DNA from: Aricia agestis
Lineage: Eukaryota > Arthropoda > Insecta > Lepidoptera > Lycaenidae
NCBI RefSeq assembly: GCF_905147365.1
Contig: NC_056409.1
Location: forward strand, 3,601,001-3,665,000
Length of the DNA: 64,000 nt
Reading direction: 5' to 3'
Positions 55,401 to 64,000 of this stretch are shown in pieces (positions within the stretch are counted from its first letter, which is position 1; each line of letters opens with the position of its first letter). The position numbers were made by a program, and so were the translations under genes. The notes below the pieces were generated by a model that did not search any database, was not told the DNA's origin, and worked only from the letters and a program-made list of their open reading frames with translations.

Positions 55401-57795
55401 TAACAGTAGTTCTAAAACTTTAGGCATAGGCTGGCTAAATATGTCAGATGAATTTTATTTCAATACGCTTTATGATTTTGATAGTAATTCGCAAGTTATA
55501 ACTAAGCGCTATATTTTGTCACACATATCACAAATATTTGATCCTCTTGGATTAATTAGTCCATGTATCATGCAGGCTAAAATTATTTTGCAGCGTCTAT
55601 GGCTGTTAAAAATTGATTGGAACGATCCAGTTCCAATTGATGTCATTGCGATATGGAATAGATTTGTGTCGTCGCTAAGCGTTCTTAATAATATAAGGGT
55701 GCCGCGCTGTGTACTAGGTGATAGTTCAAATTATACGACTATTGAACTACACATATTTACGGACGCTTCACAATTAGCGTACGGTGCTTGTATTTATGTT
55801 CGCACTATAAGCGATAATTCAAATATTTCTGTGCGTTTATTATGCGCTAAGGGTAAGGTTGCACCTCTAAAACCGGTAAGCATACCGCGCTTAGAATTGT
55901 GTGGTGCATTGTTAGGAGCTAGGTTATATGATAAGGTAATTTCATCGATTCATCGTAAATTCGATTGTGTTGTTTTCTGGACAGACTCAACAATAGTATT
56001 AGGATGGTTGCGCATGTCTCCTAATCTGTTACAAACATTTGTCCAAAATAGAGTAGCTGAAATACATGAACTCTCGGGAGTCTTGCCGTGGCATCATGTT
56101 AGCGGGAAACACAACCCGGCGGATTTAGTGTCACGTGGCGTGACAGTCGATGAACTCGCTAAATCTAGATTATATTGGTCAGGGCCTGAGTTTCTACATG
56201 ATAAACACTTCATTAGCACTAATATATCTCACCCTCCTCATGTTTCACCAGAGTTGTTGCCGGAGACGAAGCGTAGTTGTCATCTATCGTTTATCGCTAC
56301 AAATACAATATTTATTAATTTTGAAAGGTTTTCAAATTTTCTACGCATGGTACGCGCTATAGCTTATATGTTACGATTTTTGCACAATGTTCGTAATAAA
56401 AATAATAAACGTACGGATATTTTAAGTACTAATGAAATTATAGAATCTCAAAATTTATTAGCTAAAATATCACAATTAGAATCTTTTCCAGTCGAGTATA
56501 ATTTATATATAAAAGAAAATAAGGTAAAAGATAATCACTATTTATCAAAACTAAATATTTTCATGGATAGGGATAAAATATTGCGCGTTGGAGGCAGACT
56601 AACTAATTCCAATTCATTTTCATATACCAAAAAACATCCTATTTTGTTAGGTAGTAATCATAGTTTCACTAAATTGTTATTTCGCTATGAACATGTTAAA
56701 TTGTTACACGCAGGTCCTCAAGCGCTATTGTTTAACATACGTGACAATTGGTGGCCGATAGGAGGTAGAAATTTAGCTCGAAAGGTAGTACACGAATGTA
56801 TTATTTGTAAACGCCTCAGAGGAAAGACTCTCACTCCTCAGATGGGAAATTTACCCACTGAGCGCATAAGTCCTACATATCCATTTTCCAAATGTGGAGT
56901 GGATTATGCCGGGCCAATTTTCATGTTAAACCATAAAGGCAGAGGAGCTCGTAAGGTTAAATGCTATATTTGTCTATTTGTATGTTTTGTTACGCGGGCC
57001 ATACACCTGGAGCTTGTAACCGATCTTACATCGGATGCCTATTTATTAGCTTTAAAACGTTTTATTTCTCGCCGTGGAAAACCATACGAGATATTTTCTG
57101 ATAACGGGCGTAACTTTGTAGGTCTTATGAACGATTTCGCCAAGTTTTTGTCTAAATGTAGTTCTGATATTAAAGATTATGTTTCTAACGAACAAATTAA
57201 ATTTCGCTTTATCGTACCTTATGCTGCTCATTTTGGGGGTCTTTGGGAGGCTGGAGTTCGCTCATGCAAGCACCACCTTCGTCGAGTAGTCGGAAATGCG
57301 AATCTCACTTATGAGGAATTGAGTACAGTCCTGGCACAGATCGAAGCTGTTCTTAACTCTCGCCCTCTTTCGCCAATGTCAACTGATCCTAATGATTTTT
57401 TACCTCTGAGTCCAGCTCATTTTCTTATCGGACGCACCCTAACTTCACCAGCGTGTGAAAACTTGATGGAAGCTAATACTCTACGGCTTACTCGCTATCA
57501 AAGAGTGGAGCAGATGAGGCAGCATTTTTGGTCAAGATGGATGAAAGAGTACATCTCGGAGCTTCAATCCCGGACAAAGTGGAAGGCAAACGATGACCAT
57601 CTTCTACCTAACACATTAGTTGTCATTAAAGACGACAACCTTCCCCCGCTAAAGTGGCACTTGGGCCGAATCGTTAGTCTGATTCCAGGGAAGGACAACA
57701 TCACTAGAGTTGCTGATATTCGTACGGCATCTGGGATTATCAGGCGAGCATGTACAAAAATTTGCCCTCTGTTTACACCAGACGAGAATAATTGA
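52480..57795 (+). CDS. BEL/Pao Gag-Pol polyprotein (1771 aa)
   Basis: A single fused frame. In order: Gag region of the DUF1759 type (about 140-300, LPEFDGMYESWLEF), a CCHC knuckle CSNCLRSGHTVNQC (about 402), an aspartic protease with LLDSGS (about 514), reverse transcriptase with VFDGSTASSS (about 797) and catalytic FFVDDL (about 913), the Pao connection region (YILSHISQIFDPLGL), RNase H with FTDAS (about 1093) and FWTDS (about 1166), integrase zinc finger ending CIICK (about 1440), integrase core aspartate in VDYAGP (about 1475), D in SDNGRNF (about 1540), E in LWEAGVR (about 1589), and a C-terminal DUF5641-like domain (about 1690-1770). I chose the ATG at 52480; the frame is open 33 nt further upstream without ATG. 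No stop or frameshift. Length is usual for the family. Expression would be driven by the 5' LTR. Confidence 0.96.
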   Translation: MSVEGTSKRDKSPYRCIESEKTETLLRELIKKRGVLKARLTKFASYLTTCVSEAPTNLHIDIKLRIQGAVALFNEFNSVQSKIEENVPESCLEEQLLQREQFENNYYSAQASAESLLNARTSATSSQCQGQRNNPLQTIRLPTITLPEFDGMYESWLEFRDTYMSLVHNSSELSNIQKFHYLRSSLRSSALLVINSLELTSDNYIVAWELLQSRYNNNRLLIQNHIKSIFNMQPITKESHLLIRNLIDSTLRNLRALKILGEPTNFWDALIIFIVVSKLDKITEREWEQHKGNLFTNNKDLKLTLNSLLDFLKGRADMLETLQASVTKTSNDIKKPNNFGNFHNKSHCNVTSSKVHDRQNTKINNYKQCLMCKLNHPLYSCTKFIEANYNTKLKVIRDNKLCSNCLRSGHTVNQCRFGTCKRCDQKHNTLIHSHSSSVNSVSHNEASTSAELDTPSVPAQTAEHSSVSHAHAQTLSIEKNNKPHSLLQPVLLSTALIEVADKNNKYHFARALLDSGSQRCFIKKSFCDLLGAQLIQSTHEIRGVGNSITQASQLCELIIKSRINSYTTKIKCFVLPQITSKLSVYNLTHKNFCIPENIELADPNFLESQDIDILLGAEMFWDLLTHGKIRLPNGPYLHNTLFGWIISGAIYHKSLNDNAGHIQCNYTQTMDALLRQFWELEDLPKRQDAQTDEDQICENHFLTTTTRNSDGRFCVSIPFKQSPELLGDTFPQAERRFLALERRLQRSDTYKQMYSDFIHEYENLGHMTRISSYDKPYYFMPHHGVLRESSLTTKLRVVFDGSTASSSGLSLNDIQRVGPPIQGDLFAILLRFRQHRFVACADVAKMYRQVLVREQQRHLQLILWRDTPSEPLGIYRLNTVTYGTASAPFLSVRCIKQLGVESNNLDVQRIIKEDFFVDDLVTGDDDKSRLLYLCNEIAQTLQSGCFPLRKWTFNFMHNDLMSSHDSLEHLCLNNNSSSKTLGIGWLNMSDEFYFNTLYDFDSNSQVITKRYILSHISQIFDPLGLISPCIMQAKIILQRLWLLKIDWNDPVPIDVIAIWNRFVSSLSVLNNIRVPRCVLGDSSNYTTIELHIFTDASQLAYGACIYVRTISDNSNISVRLLCAKGKVAPLKPVSIPRLELCGALLGARLYDKVISSIHRKFDCVVFWTDSTIVLGWLRMSPNLLQTFVQNRVAEIHELSGVLPWHHVSGKHNPADLVSRGVTVDELAKSRLYWSGPEFLHDKHFISTNISHPPHVSPELLPETKRSCHLSFIATNTIFINFERFSNFLRMVRAIAYMLRFLHNVRNKNNKRTDILSTNEIIESQNLLAKISQLESFPVEYNLYIKENKVKDNHYLSKLNIFMDRDKILRVGGRLTNSNSFSYTKKHPILLGSNHSFTKLLFRYEHVKLLHAGPQALLFNIRDNWWPIGGRNLARKVVHECIICKRLRGKTLTPQMGNLPTERISPTYPFSKCGVDYAGPIFMLNHKGRGARKVKCYICLFVCFVTRAIHLELVTDLTSDAYLLALKRFISRRGKPYEIFSDNGRNFVGLMNDFAKFLSKCSSDIKDYVSNEQIKFRFIVPYAAHFGGLWEAGVRSCKHHLRRVVGNANLTYEELSTVLAQIEAVLNSRPLSPMSTDPNDFLPLSPAHFLIGRTLTSPACENLMEANTLRLTRYQRVEQMRQHFWSRWMKEYISELQSRTKWKANDDHLLPNTLVVIKDDNLPPLKWHLGRIVSLIPGKDNITRVADIRTASGIIRRACTKICPLFTPDENN

Positions 57796-57822
57796 AAGTC
57801 ACAACTTTCAAGGCCGGGGCCA

Positions 57823-58069
57823 TGTTCCGGCGTTTATGCGATAGATCCGACGTACACGACCACAGATAATAATTATTGTTCACGAACCTTTCCCGTCCCT
57901 TTGACAGCTGTCACCTGTCAGCTGTCACTCTGTCCATGATTCTTGTACAATTTTCAAGCGCACAAGCAAGTTGAATAATTATCGATTGTAATCTTTGTAA
58001 TACAAAATTCATAAGTCACAAAAGGTTTTTAATTTGCAAATCCATGTTAGGACGACAAAGTTCTTAACA
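57823..58069 (+). repeat. BEL/Pao 3' LTR (247 bp)
   Basis: Same sequence as the 5' LTR with no difference found by eye. Preceded by 'aaggccggggcca', a weak polypurine tract. Confidence 0.96.
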
Positions 58070-58128
58070 CTACGTCTTTTCCAAGATTCAAAGTGAGGTG
58101 ATACTTTCATCAAAATCGATTCAACAGC

Positions 58129-58619
58129 TTAAGAGGAGTCCACACCGCCGTTTTTCCATACAAACGTTGTCCCCTGTTTCCTCCCTGGATAATGCCAGTA
58201 GAGTTATGATTTTTTTCCTAAATATCAATGGCCATTATTAGCATGTCCCTATGTTTTCTTTTTTTCCATAATTTTATTTTTATAAAAGATAAGAACGTCC
58301 AAAAACCCAAAAAATTGCCAGATTTTCCTCTGTGTTCAAACACCCACAAAACAAAACTGGCTAAAATATACAAAAAAATAAAACATAGGAACACAGCTCA
58401 AACCTTGTTTTAATTCTTAATGAAAAAAGTACTTAGATCGGTTAAGTTTTGGAGAAGGAATCAGCGGACAACGAATCGAAGATTTTCTGTTCTTTTATTA
58501 GAACTTTTGTCGTGTTGTCTCTATCGCGCTCTGCGGTGGGAGACATGAGATTGGTGAGACAGCAATACATTTTCAAATACCTATTTTAAATTTCTCTCGC
58601 CCCTGGTGTATCCTCTTAA
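58129..58619 (+). mobile_element. piggyBac-type MITE (TTAA-flanked), copy 2
   Basis: TTAA at 58129-58132 and 58616-58619 bracket ends GAGGAGTCCACACCGCCG and (inverted) GAGGATACACCAGGGGCG. It is collinear with copy 1 (29847-30327), including 'catgtccctatgttttcttt' and 'gttaagttttggagaaggaa'. Non-coding. Confidence 0.87.
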
Positions 58620-58699
58620 GAGTGAAGAACAGACAGAGAAAGACAAAGTATAAAACCGATCTTCTTTTCTAGAACTCAAAGCATCTTAATCGATTCAAG

Positions 58700-60462
58700 G
58701 GTTTTAGCGTAAAGAACAAACCAGCCAGCGTTTTAATATTAATATGACGCAAAAAATATGGCGCATAAAAAGTCCAACAAATTGAATAAACTTGTCATAT
58801 TTAAGTGTCGCATATTTCCACGATACTGTCGAGGGGCGACGACATTTCAGATACAAATAGGCCCCCACTCCAGACATTTCTTTTTGTGTTTAATTCACGT
58901 AGCTATATGAAACGAGGTTAATTTTCAGTTTGAAAGATAAAAAATACTGTAAAAAATTTAAATACTATTCCATCGCGGTGTCTGTTCCACGTGCATTTAT
59001 GTAGGATGTTGTAGGTTGTTGTTCATTATTACCCAAGATTTAAATATAAAAATGTGAAAGTGTACCCATTATTCTATCTGTTCTTCGGTAAGCTCTCATA
59101 ACTTCGTATCGATGAGTTGAATTTTGATGGGTATGCAAATAATTTGGTCCTAGGAAAGAAGTAGAATAGTTTTTTGTTTCATCAAAATATGCGGTCGGCT
59201 GTTTAGGAGCTAAAAGTTGTATTTTCTTTTGTTTTTGTCTTTTAATTGTATTATTGTTGTGGTGTAATGGTCACAAATAAACGTTTATTTATTTATTTTA
59301 TTTAAAATAGTACAACTAGTAAGTGCTGAGTGGTGGGCAAGCATCAATTGCTAAGTATTGACTGAGCACAAGACGGCTTCTGTAACAATAATCAGATTAG
59401 TACTCTCCGAAACGATTCGCAAATATAGCTTAACGACTTAAACATCTCGCCATCAAATTATACGCAGAAGGATCGTTTCACACCGAGACGAGACAAAACG
59501 CACGAAAAAGAACGATTCAAAATCGAACTTTCTTACATACATAAGTATTAAGTACCTAGTTAACCTACGTTACGTTGCCACAGCGCTTAGCGAACAATTT
59601 TTATTTTCTATTACTATATAGCGTTAACATGCCATGCAGATTATTATTATTTATGTATGTGCGCAGTACCCAAACTAAATTAAGTAAGTCCAAAGAGGAT
59701 GGACTCTTATTATTATTTGAATTGCCGTTTGCCATGTTACAAAAATAAATAACAATATTTATTTTCCGACTGCCCAGAAGAATTTTGTATTTTTTACATG
59801 GCATTATTTCCATGGCATTGTTTAGGATCAGGGATAGGAGGATAGTGTATCATAATTCATAAGATGCATCTCGATCGTGTGTGTAAAAGTGGGTTATTTA
59901 GACTAATTTTATTAGTCAGTTACTACGAATAATAAAAACTAAGCAAACGTATCTCCAATACTTCAACCGTTTTGAATTTGGTTCTTTTTCGTACACTATA
60001 ATATGACAATAGCTAAGAAACACTAACATTCAAATTTAGGAAATAAAGCCGCTGACAATAATTGTCACTTGTATAAAAACACAATATTGTGTACCGAATA
60101 CATGCATGAAGTATGCATGTATTCGGGTCACACAAACAAAATTTTTGACACAGTTACTCTTTCTTAGTTGTTATTATTCGTAGGTCAGTTAGTTCATCAT
60201 AAGAAACGCGGTGACGCATCACGTTTTGTTTGCCCTGACCCTAAAGCCTTAACTACGCCATGATATTATTATAAATGGTTGATGATATTCGTTTCAATAT
60301 TACGAACACCCGCAGATCGTTTCGACCCGAGGATGGCCAATCAAAGTTTTTACGACAGCTCCAAGATTACTTTATCGAAAAACAGTCAATCCAGGTTATT
60401 TACAGCTGTAAAGTGATCGAATTACGTGTGAAATACGAGTATATAAGATTTATTACGAGTAT
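58700..60462. other. No gene; retroposon-like (TTTA)n end
   Basis: A 'cacaaataaacg' followed by TTTATTTATTTATTTTATTT at about 59273-59307 looks like a LINE/SINE tail. The rest is AT-rich intergenic DNA except the palindrome at 60094-60126. Confidence 0.5.
60094..60126. repeat. Perfect 14-bp palindrome with 5-nt loop
   Basis: CCGAATACATGCAT and ATGCATGTATTCGG surround GAAGT. Confidence 0.9.
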
Positions 60463-60723
60463 ACAGTGTGTAACAAAAATAAGTGATAATACTTTAGGGT
60501 GTGTACGTGTTCCTTGTAGCGAGTTCACTGTGAAAGTAGCAGCGCTGAAAGACCAAACATTTTTTTCACTTTTGTATGGGCAAGGGCCCGAGCGTCATGA
60601 GTTTTCCCATACAAAAGTGAAAAAAAAAATTGGTCTTTCAGCGCTGCTACTTTCACAGTAAACTCTCTACAAGGAAGACGTACACATACTAAAATATTAT
60701 CACTTATTTTTGTTACACCCTGT
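60463..60723. mobile_element. Long foldback element, family F, copy 4 (best preserved)
   Basis: ACAGTGTGTAACAAAAATAA and the inverted TTATTTTTGTTACACCCTGT end it, with TA-rich flanks. The arms of about 110 bp pair nearly throughout ('gtagcagcgctgaaagacca', 'ttcacttttgtatgggcaag') around a short loop at about 60590. The 128-aa frame across it is the foldback itself, not a gene. Confidence 0.88.
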
Positions 60724-60764
60724 ATATTATTTTCAAGTGTTATTTATAACAGTAACTAATGAAT

Positions 60765-61064
60765 ACTCGTATCCCGTCGCACTAGCTTCGGTGACGGTGG
60801 CCGGTTTCATAGAAAACCAGGAAGTTGCTCTTAATTTTCCTTTACTTTTTAAAAATCCTTTAGTCGGACGACCGACACGACTGGCGAGACTTCTTACATG
60901 CCCATCCGACGCATGGATCATCTTACTTGTCAGACAATCAAGTGATCAGCCTGTATTGTCCTAACCAAACTTGGAAATAAGTAATAACACATTATCAACG
61001 CGGCAATCGCACCCACGACCTCCGAGTCAAGAGACAAGCTCTAAACCACTGGACCACGGAAGCG
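60765..61064 (-). mobile_element. tRNA-derived SINE, family D
   Basis: The minus-strand head GCTTCCGTGGTCCAGTGGTT, then 'cggaggtcgtgggtgcgatt', resembles a tRNA with A and B boxes. A body of about 240 bp follows to 60765. Only one copy here, so boundaries are tentative. Confidence 0.62.
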
Positions 61065-61485
61065 TTATTGTTCTAAAAGCCCCAATGAAACTATAATAAG
61101 CTGCGAAGGCTTTTTGAATATTTAAGTACTTGCCATATCTTTAAAATTGAGATTCATTTTATGGCGTCAACTTAACAGAATATTTAAATTCCCCGCTGAA
61201 GAGGTGTAATTAATAAGAACAATGAGTACGTTCTGGCAGGTCTGGCAGCCTGGCACGCTGGCAGACGGGGCTGGCATGGCGCGGTGCCAGACTCACCCAA
61301 TTACACCTGGACATAAATGCTCTTCCGCCATTTACATTTTTCCACTTAACAGTATTTTCACCAACTTAAATAGTACTCGACGTTTTTCATATCTCTTACA
61401 TTATTATAATTTAATTTTAAATTATAATGCTTGTAATGCTTTTTTTAGGGTTCCGTACCCAAAGTGTAAAAAGGGGTATTACTAA

Positions 61486-62001
61486 GGGTAAATTCAGACC
61501 GCAACGCGACGACGCGAGGCGAGGCGCGGCGCGGCATAATTTTTTTTTAATGAAAATATAAGGGGGCAAACGAGCAAACGGGTCACCTGATGGAAAGCAA
61601 CTTCCGTGGCCCATGGATACTCGCAGCATCAGAAGAGCTGCAGGTGCGTTGCCAGCCTTTTAAGAGGGAATTGGGTAATAGGGGAGGGTAGGGATGGGAA
61701 GTGTAGGGAAGGAAATAGGGTGGACATGGGAAACATACACAAATAGGGGATTGGGCCTCCGGTACACTCACTCACTCGGCGAAACACAGCGCAAGCGCTT
61801 TTTCACGCCGGTTTTCTGTGAGAACGTGGTATTTCTCCGGTCGAGCCGGACCATTCGTGCCGAAGCATGGCTCTCCCACGTATAAACTTATTATATTTGT
61901 ATGGATTTGACAGATTTCGTGAGCGGACGTCTTGCGAATCTGTCAAATCCATATAAATTTAGAAATGCATCTACGCGTCGCGTTGCGGTCTGAATCAACC
62001 C
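61486..62001. mobile_element. Harbinger-like MITE with TAA duplication, split by a SINE
   Basis: The ends GGGTAAATTCAGACCGCAAC and (inverted) GGGTTGATTCAGACCGCAAC lie between TAA at 61483-61485 and 62002-62004. Minus the family B SINE it would be about 175 bp, a foldback around 'gacagatttcgtgagcggac'. Confidence 0.85.
61540..61880 (-). mobile_element. Poly-A-tailed SINE, family B, copy 4
   Basis: On the minus strand it runs from CGTGGGAGAGCCATGCTTCG (61880) to an A-rich tail near 61540. It is inserted in the left half of the TAA-flanked MITE. Confidence 0.88.
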
Positions 62002-62474
62002 TAAGACTTCGATGTCTGTCCGTCTGTCTGTCTGTCTCCAGGCTTTATCTCAAGAACCGCGACAGCTAGACTTCTGAAAATATATGATTGTGTATTTTTG
62101 TTGCTGGCTGCTATAACAACAAAATATACTAAAAATATAATATAATAATTAATACTTACACGGGAAATGCTCTATGAATCTCGAACGCATTGGGGACATC
62201 GGCCAGGGACCAGGCCGGTATGTGGTACTCCCCAGGTGCAGGGTACTTCACTCTTCTGTGTGTAAGTAACGGGAACAATGATACCATCTGCAATTACTAT
62301 GGATCAGTAGCCTAGATCCTGCCACGTGTTGTTATCTATTACCTAAATTGTTTATTTATTATAAACAATTTCACCGCTCTGTATTAATTTTGGATATAGC
62401 TTCCATTGTAAAATGTGGTCGTAATAAGCGGCGATAACACCATGCAACAATCTCTAATGATTATTTGTGTTAAT

Positions 62475-62536
62475 TTTAGCTGTATACTGCAAATTTTAGC
62501 TCTATACTGCAAATTTTAGCTCTATACTGCAAATTT
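62475..62536. repeat. Three tandem ~22-bp units
   Basis: TTTTAGCTCTATACTGCAAA repeats three times (first unit GCTGTA), the last ending in ATTTAACG. Short and non-coding. Confidence 0.88.
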
Positions 62537-62560
62537 AACGATAATACTATGATAGATAAA

Positions 62561-62728
62561 CCTATATAAATAAAAATGAATTTCAATTTTGTTAGTCTCG
62601 CTTAAACTCGAGAACGGCAGAACCGATTTTGCAAGTTTTAGTTTTGAAATATTCCTGAAAGTCCAAGAAGTCCAAGCAAGGTTTTTTTTTTAGGAGGAAA
62701 GTGATACGAAGTTAACCGGGTCATCTAG
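62561..62728 (+). mobile_element. Helitron-like element, 5' end as in 36068
   Basis: CTATATAAATAAAAATGAAT, 'gttagtctcgcttaaactcg', 'gaacggcagaaccgattttg', then CCGGGTCATCTAG|T at 62728. The first T of TC appears changed to C. 168 bp. 'tctagtaacagttaaaaaa' is repeated directly after it. Confidence 0.7.
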
Positions 62729-62817
62729 TAACAGTTAAAAAAATTAGTTAACCGACCCGGTTAACTTTAATCTAGTAACAGTTAAAAAAATTAGTATCTG
62801 TACTAAAATATAATGTA

Positions 62818-63949
62818 CTAGATGTCCCGCGCGGCTTCGCCCGCGTAAATTAGAAATTTTACAGAATCCGTAGGTACATTTTCCCATAAAAAATATTTCC
62901 CCCGTTTTTCCCACATTTTCCTGAGTTTCTTCTGTCGTATTAGTCTTAGAGTAATAATATAATATAACCTTCTCGATAAATGATGAGTCTTACTCGATAA
63001 ATGATCTATCTAACACTGAGATAAGTTTTTAAATCGGACCTGTAGTTTCTGAGATTGACGCGTTCAAGCAAACATACTCTTCAGGTTTATAATATTAGGT
63101 AGATATAGATTTTTTTTAATTATCGCTTGACAAACTCGAGTCTCGATCTAAAAGACTATGAAATGGTATAATATGGTAGTGATGATGATGATGATGATGA
63201 TGAAGAATGTAATTTGCATAGTAGCATATGCTTTCTGTTCTTAAAACAACGCCGAAACTCCCAAACTTGTATCTATAAAGAATCAGGAATTCTCTCAGCA
63301 CCTTCCGAACCACGGTATACCAGGTATATCTCGGTGCAAAATCTTACTTGTTGGTAGCATATGCTTAGAATACTTCTCACGAAACCGAAGTCACCATAAG
63401 TTTCCCTATAAGTTTTGAGGAGTTCCCTCGATTACTTATGGATCCTTCATCAGATCACCACTTTTCTGAATATAATACCAAATTGGGATGATACCCTATA
63501 TACCAAAAGAAAAATTTTGAAAATCGGTTAACAAACGGCGGAGTAATCGTTGAATATAAGAAAACGAACATAACACCTCCCCCATTTTGAAAGTCGGTTA
63601 AAATTGTAGCCTATGTGTTATTTATTTAATATTTTAATCAGCACATGAATTGAATAACAAAATTTTTTTCAAATTAATCGTAGCACCATCTGTCAGGACA
63701 AACTAAAATTGAAATATTGAATGCGATGATAGCGCCGTCCGCCGGATCTAATGTAAAACATTCCAAAATCAACAACTCCTTATAAATAAGAAATTAATTG
63801 AAAAAACATTTTCCAGTAGACCAAACTGTAAATCTAAACCATTCTCGAATCTCCACGAACACACACAAAAAATTTCATCAAAATTGGTCCAGTCGTTTAA
63901 GAGGAGTTCAGTCACATACACACGCACACAAGAAATATATATATTAAGA
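62818..63949 (-). mobile_element. Non-autonomous Helitron, family H1, copy 3
   Basis: Same structure as 14988-16127: A|TCTTAATATATATATTTCTT at 63949 and hairpin + CTAG|T at 62818. By eye there are about five substitutions and an 8-base deletion relative to copy 1 over 1.13 kb. Non-coding apart from spurious frames around the (GAT)n run. Confidence 0.9.
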
Positions 63950-64000
63950 TAATGTAAATTAACAAACTGTCCGTTCATGGCTCATCCTGTGTCGTCATCT

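Larger units (their letters stand above)
51978..58069 (+). mobile_element. Complete BEL/Pao LTR retrotransposon
   Basis: A 6092-bp element: 5' LTR, tRNA-Tyr-type primer-binding site, one uninterrupted gag-pol frame, a short purine-containing stretch (57807-57820) and 3' LTR, with CTACG target duplication at 51973-51977 and 58070-58074. Both LTRs read identically. No envelope-like frame follows pol. The structure is that of an intact, young insertion. Confidence 0.96.
51922..58690 (-). mobile_element. Old Helitron H2 copy split by BEL/Pao and a piggyBac MITE
   Basis: 51922-51977 holds the H2 3' end in minus orientation (CTAG, 'gttgtgccgaaactcgtttg', 'tcgcgggatccta'). After the BEL/Pao element, 58075-58128 continues it ('ttttccaagattcaaagtga', 'tcatcaaaatcgattcaaca'). 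After the piggyBac MITE, 'gagtgaagaacagacagaga' carries on. The outer 5' boundary near 58690 is uncertain. Confidence 0.75.
61447..62160 (+). repeat. Interspersed repeat, family I, split by a nested MITE
   Basis: 61447-61485 (AGGGTTCCGTACCCAAAGTG, 'ggtattactaa') continues at 62002 ('taagacttcgatgtctgtcc', 'aagaaccgcgacagctagac', 'ctgctataacaacaaaatat'). The break is a TAA-flanked MITE. Confidence 0.75.

Noticed and set aside
60275..60661. 128-aa + strand frame
   Set aside because: Its second half lies in a family F foldback; similar text appears in frames over other F copies. Not a gene.
61000..61064. Second candidate tRNA gene (minus strand)
   Set aside because: The T-loop text departs from GGTTCGA, and it continues into a SINE body.

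Overview
The window reads as nuclear DNA of a moth or butterfly (Lepidoptera). The evidence is the repeat content: several Helitron families of lepidopteran type (A|TC...CTAG|T ends, a hairpin before CTAG, and the recurring phrases about a 'gaaccgatttt' core and 'acagacagacacactttcgc'), tRNA-derived and poly-A-tailed SINEs, TWA-flanked MITEs, a cecropia-type mariner and a BEL/Pao retrotransposon. One host gene is recognisable, split by an intron like an insect gene. I cannot name the species.

Layout. 1-5.5 kb: mostly featureless upstream DNA with one SINE, a GC-rich foldback element and a (TATGA)25 microsatellite. 5.5-9.5 kb: a kekkon-family cell-surface gene on the + strand with two coding exons (5544-6978 and 8433-9505; 835 aa: signal peptide, LRRs, one Ig domain, one membrane helix, a long cytoplasmic tail ending in a PDZ-ligand-like TEV). 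9.5-11.7 kb: its probable 3' UTR, free of recognisable repeats. 11.7-64 kb: intergenic DNA filled by transposable elements, most of them non-autonomous and often nested.

Elements with coding capacity: a 5'-truncated LINE with a continuous reverse-transcriptase frame (44286-46286, - strand) inside a long inverted-repeat element; a 1.3-kb mariner (49331-50631) with intact ends but two in-frame stops; and a complete BEL/Pao retrotransposon (51978-58069) with two identical 247-bp LTRs, a CTACG target duplication, a tRNA-Tyr-type primer-binding site and an uninterrupted 1771-aa polyprotein. It is the most likely recently active element here.

The most informative structures are the nests. BEL/Pao and a piggyBac-type MITE sit inside one old Helitron. 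A SINE sits in a TAA-flanked MITE that sits in an older repeat. A short retroposon carrying an ORF1-like coding tail sits in a Helitron. One Helitron copy (36068-37247) shares a nearly identical 3' 0.8 kb with two other copies but has an unrelated 5' end, which suggests recent end-swapping. A second theme is about a dozen perfect or near-perfect short palindromes with 2-10 nt loops, not explained by known transposon ends. I see no CRISPR array, operon, rRNA or genuine tRNA gene, and no convincing new multi-gene system.
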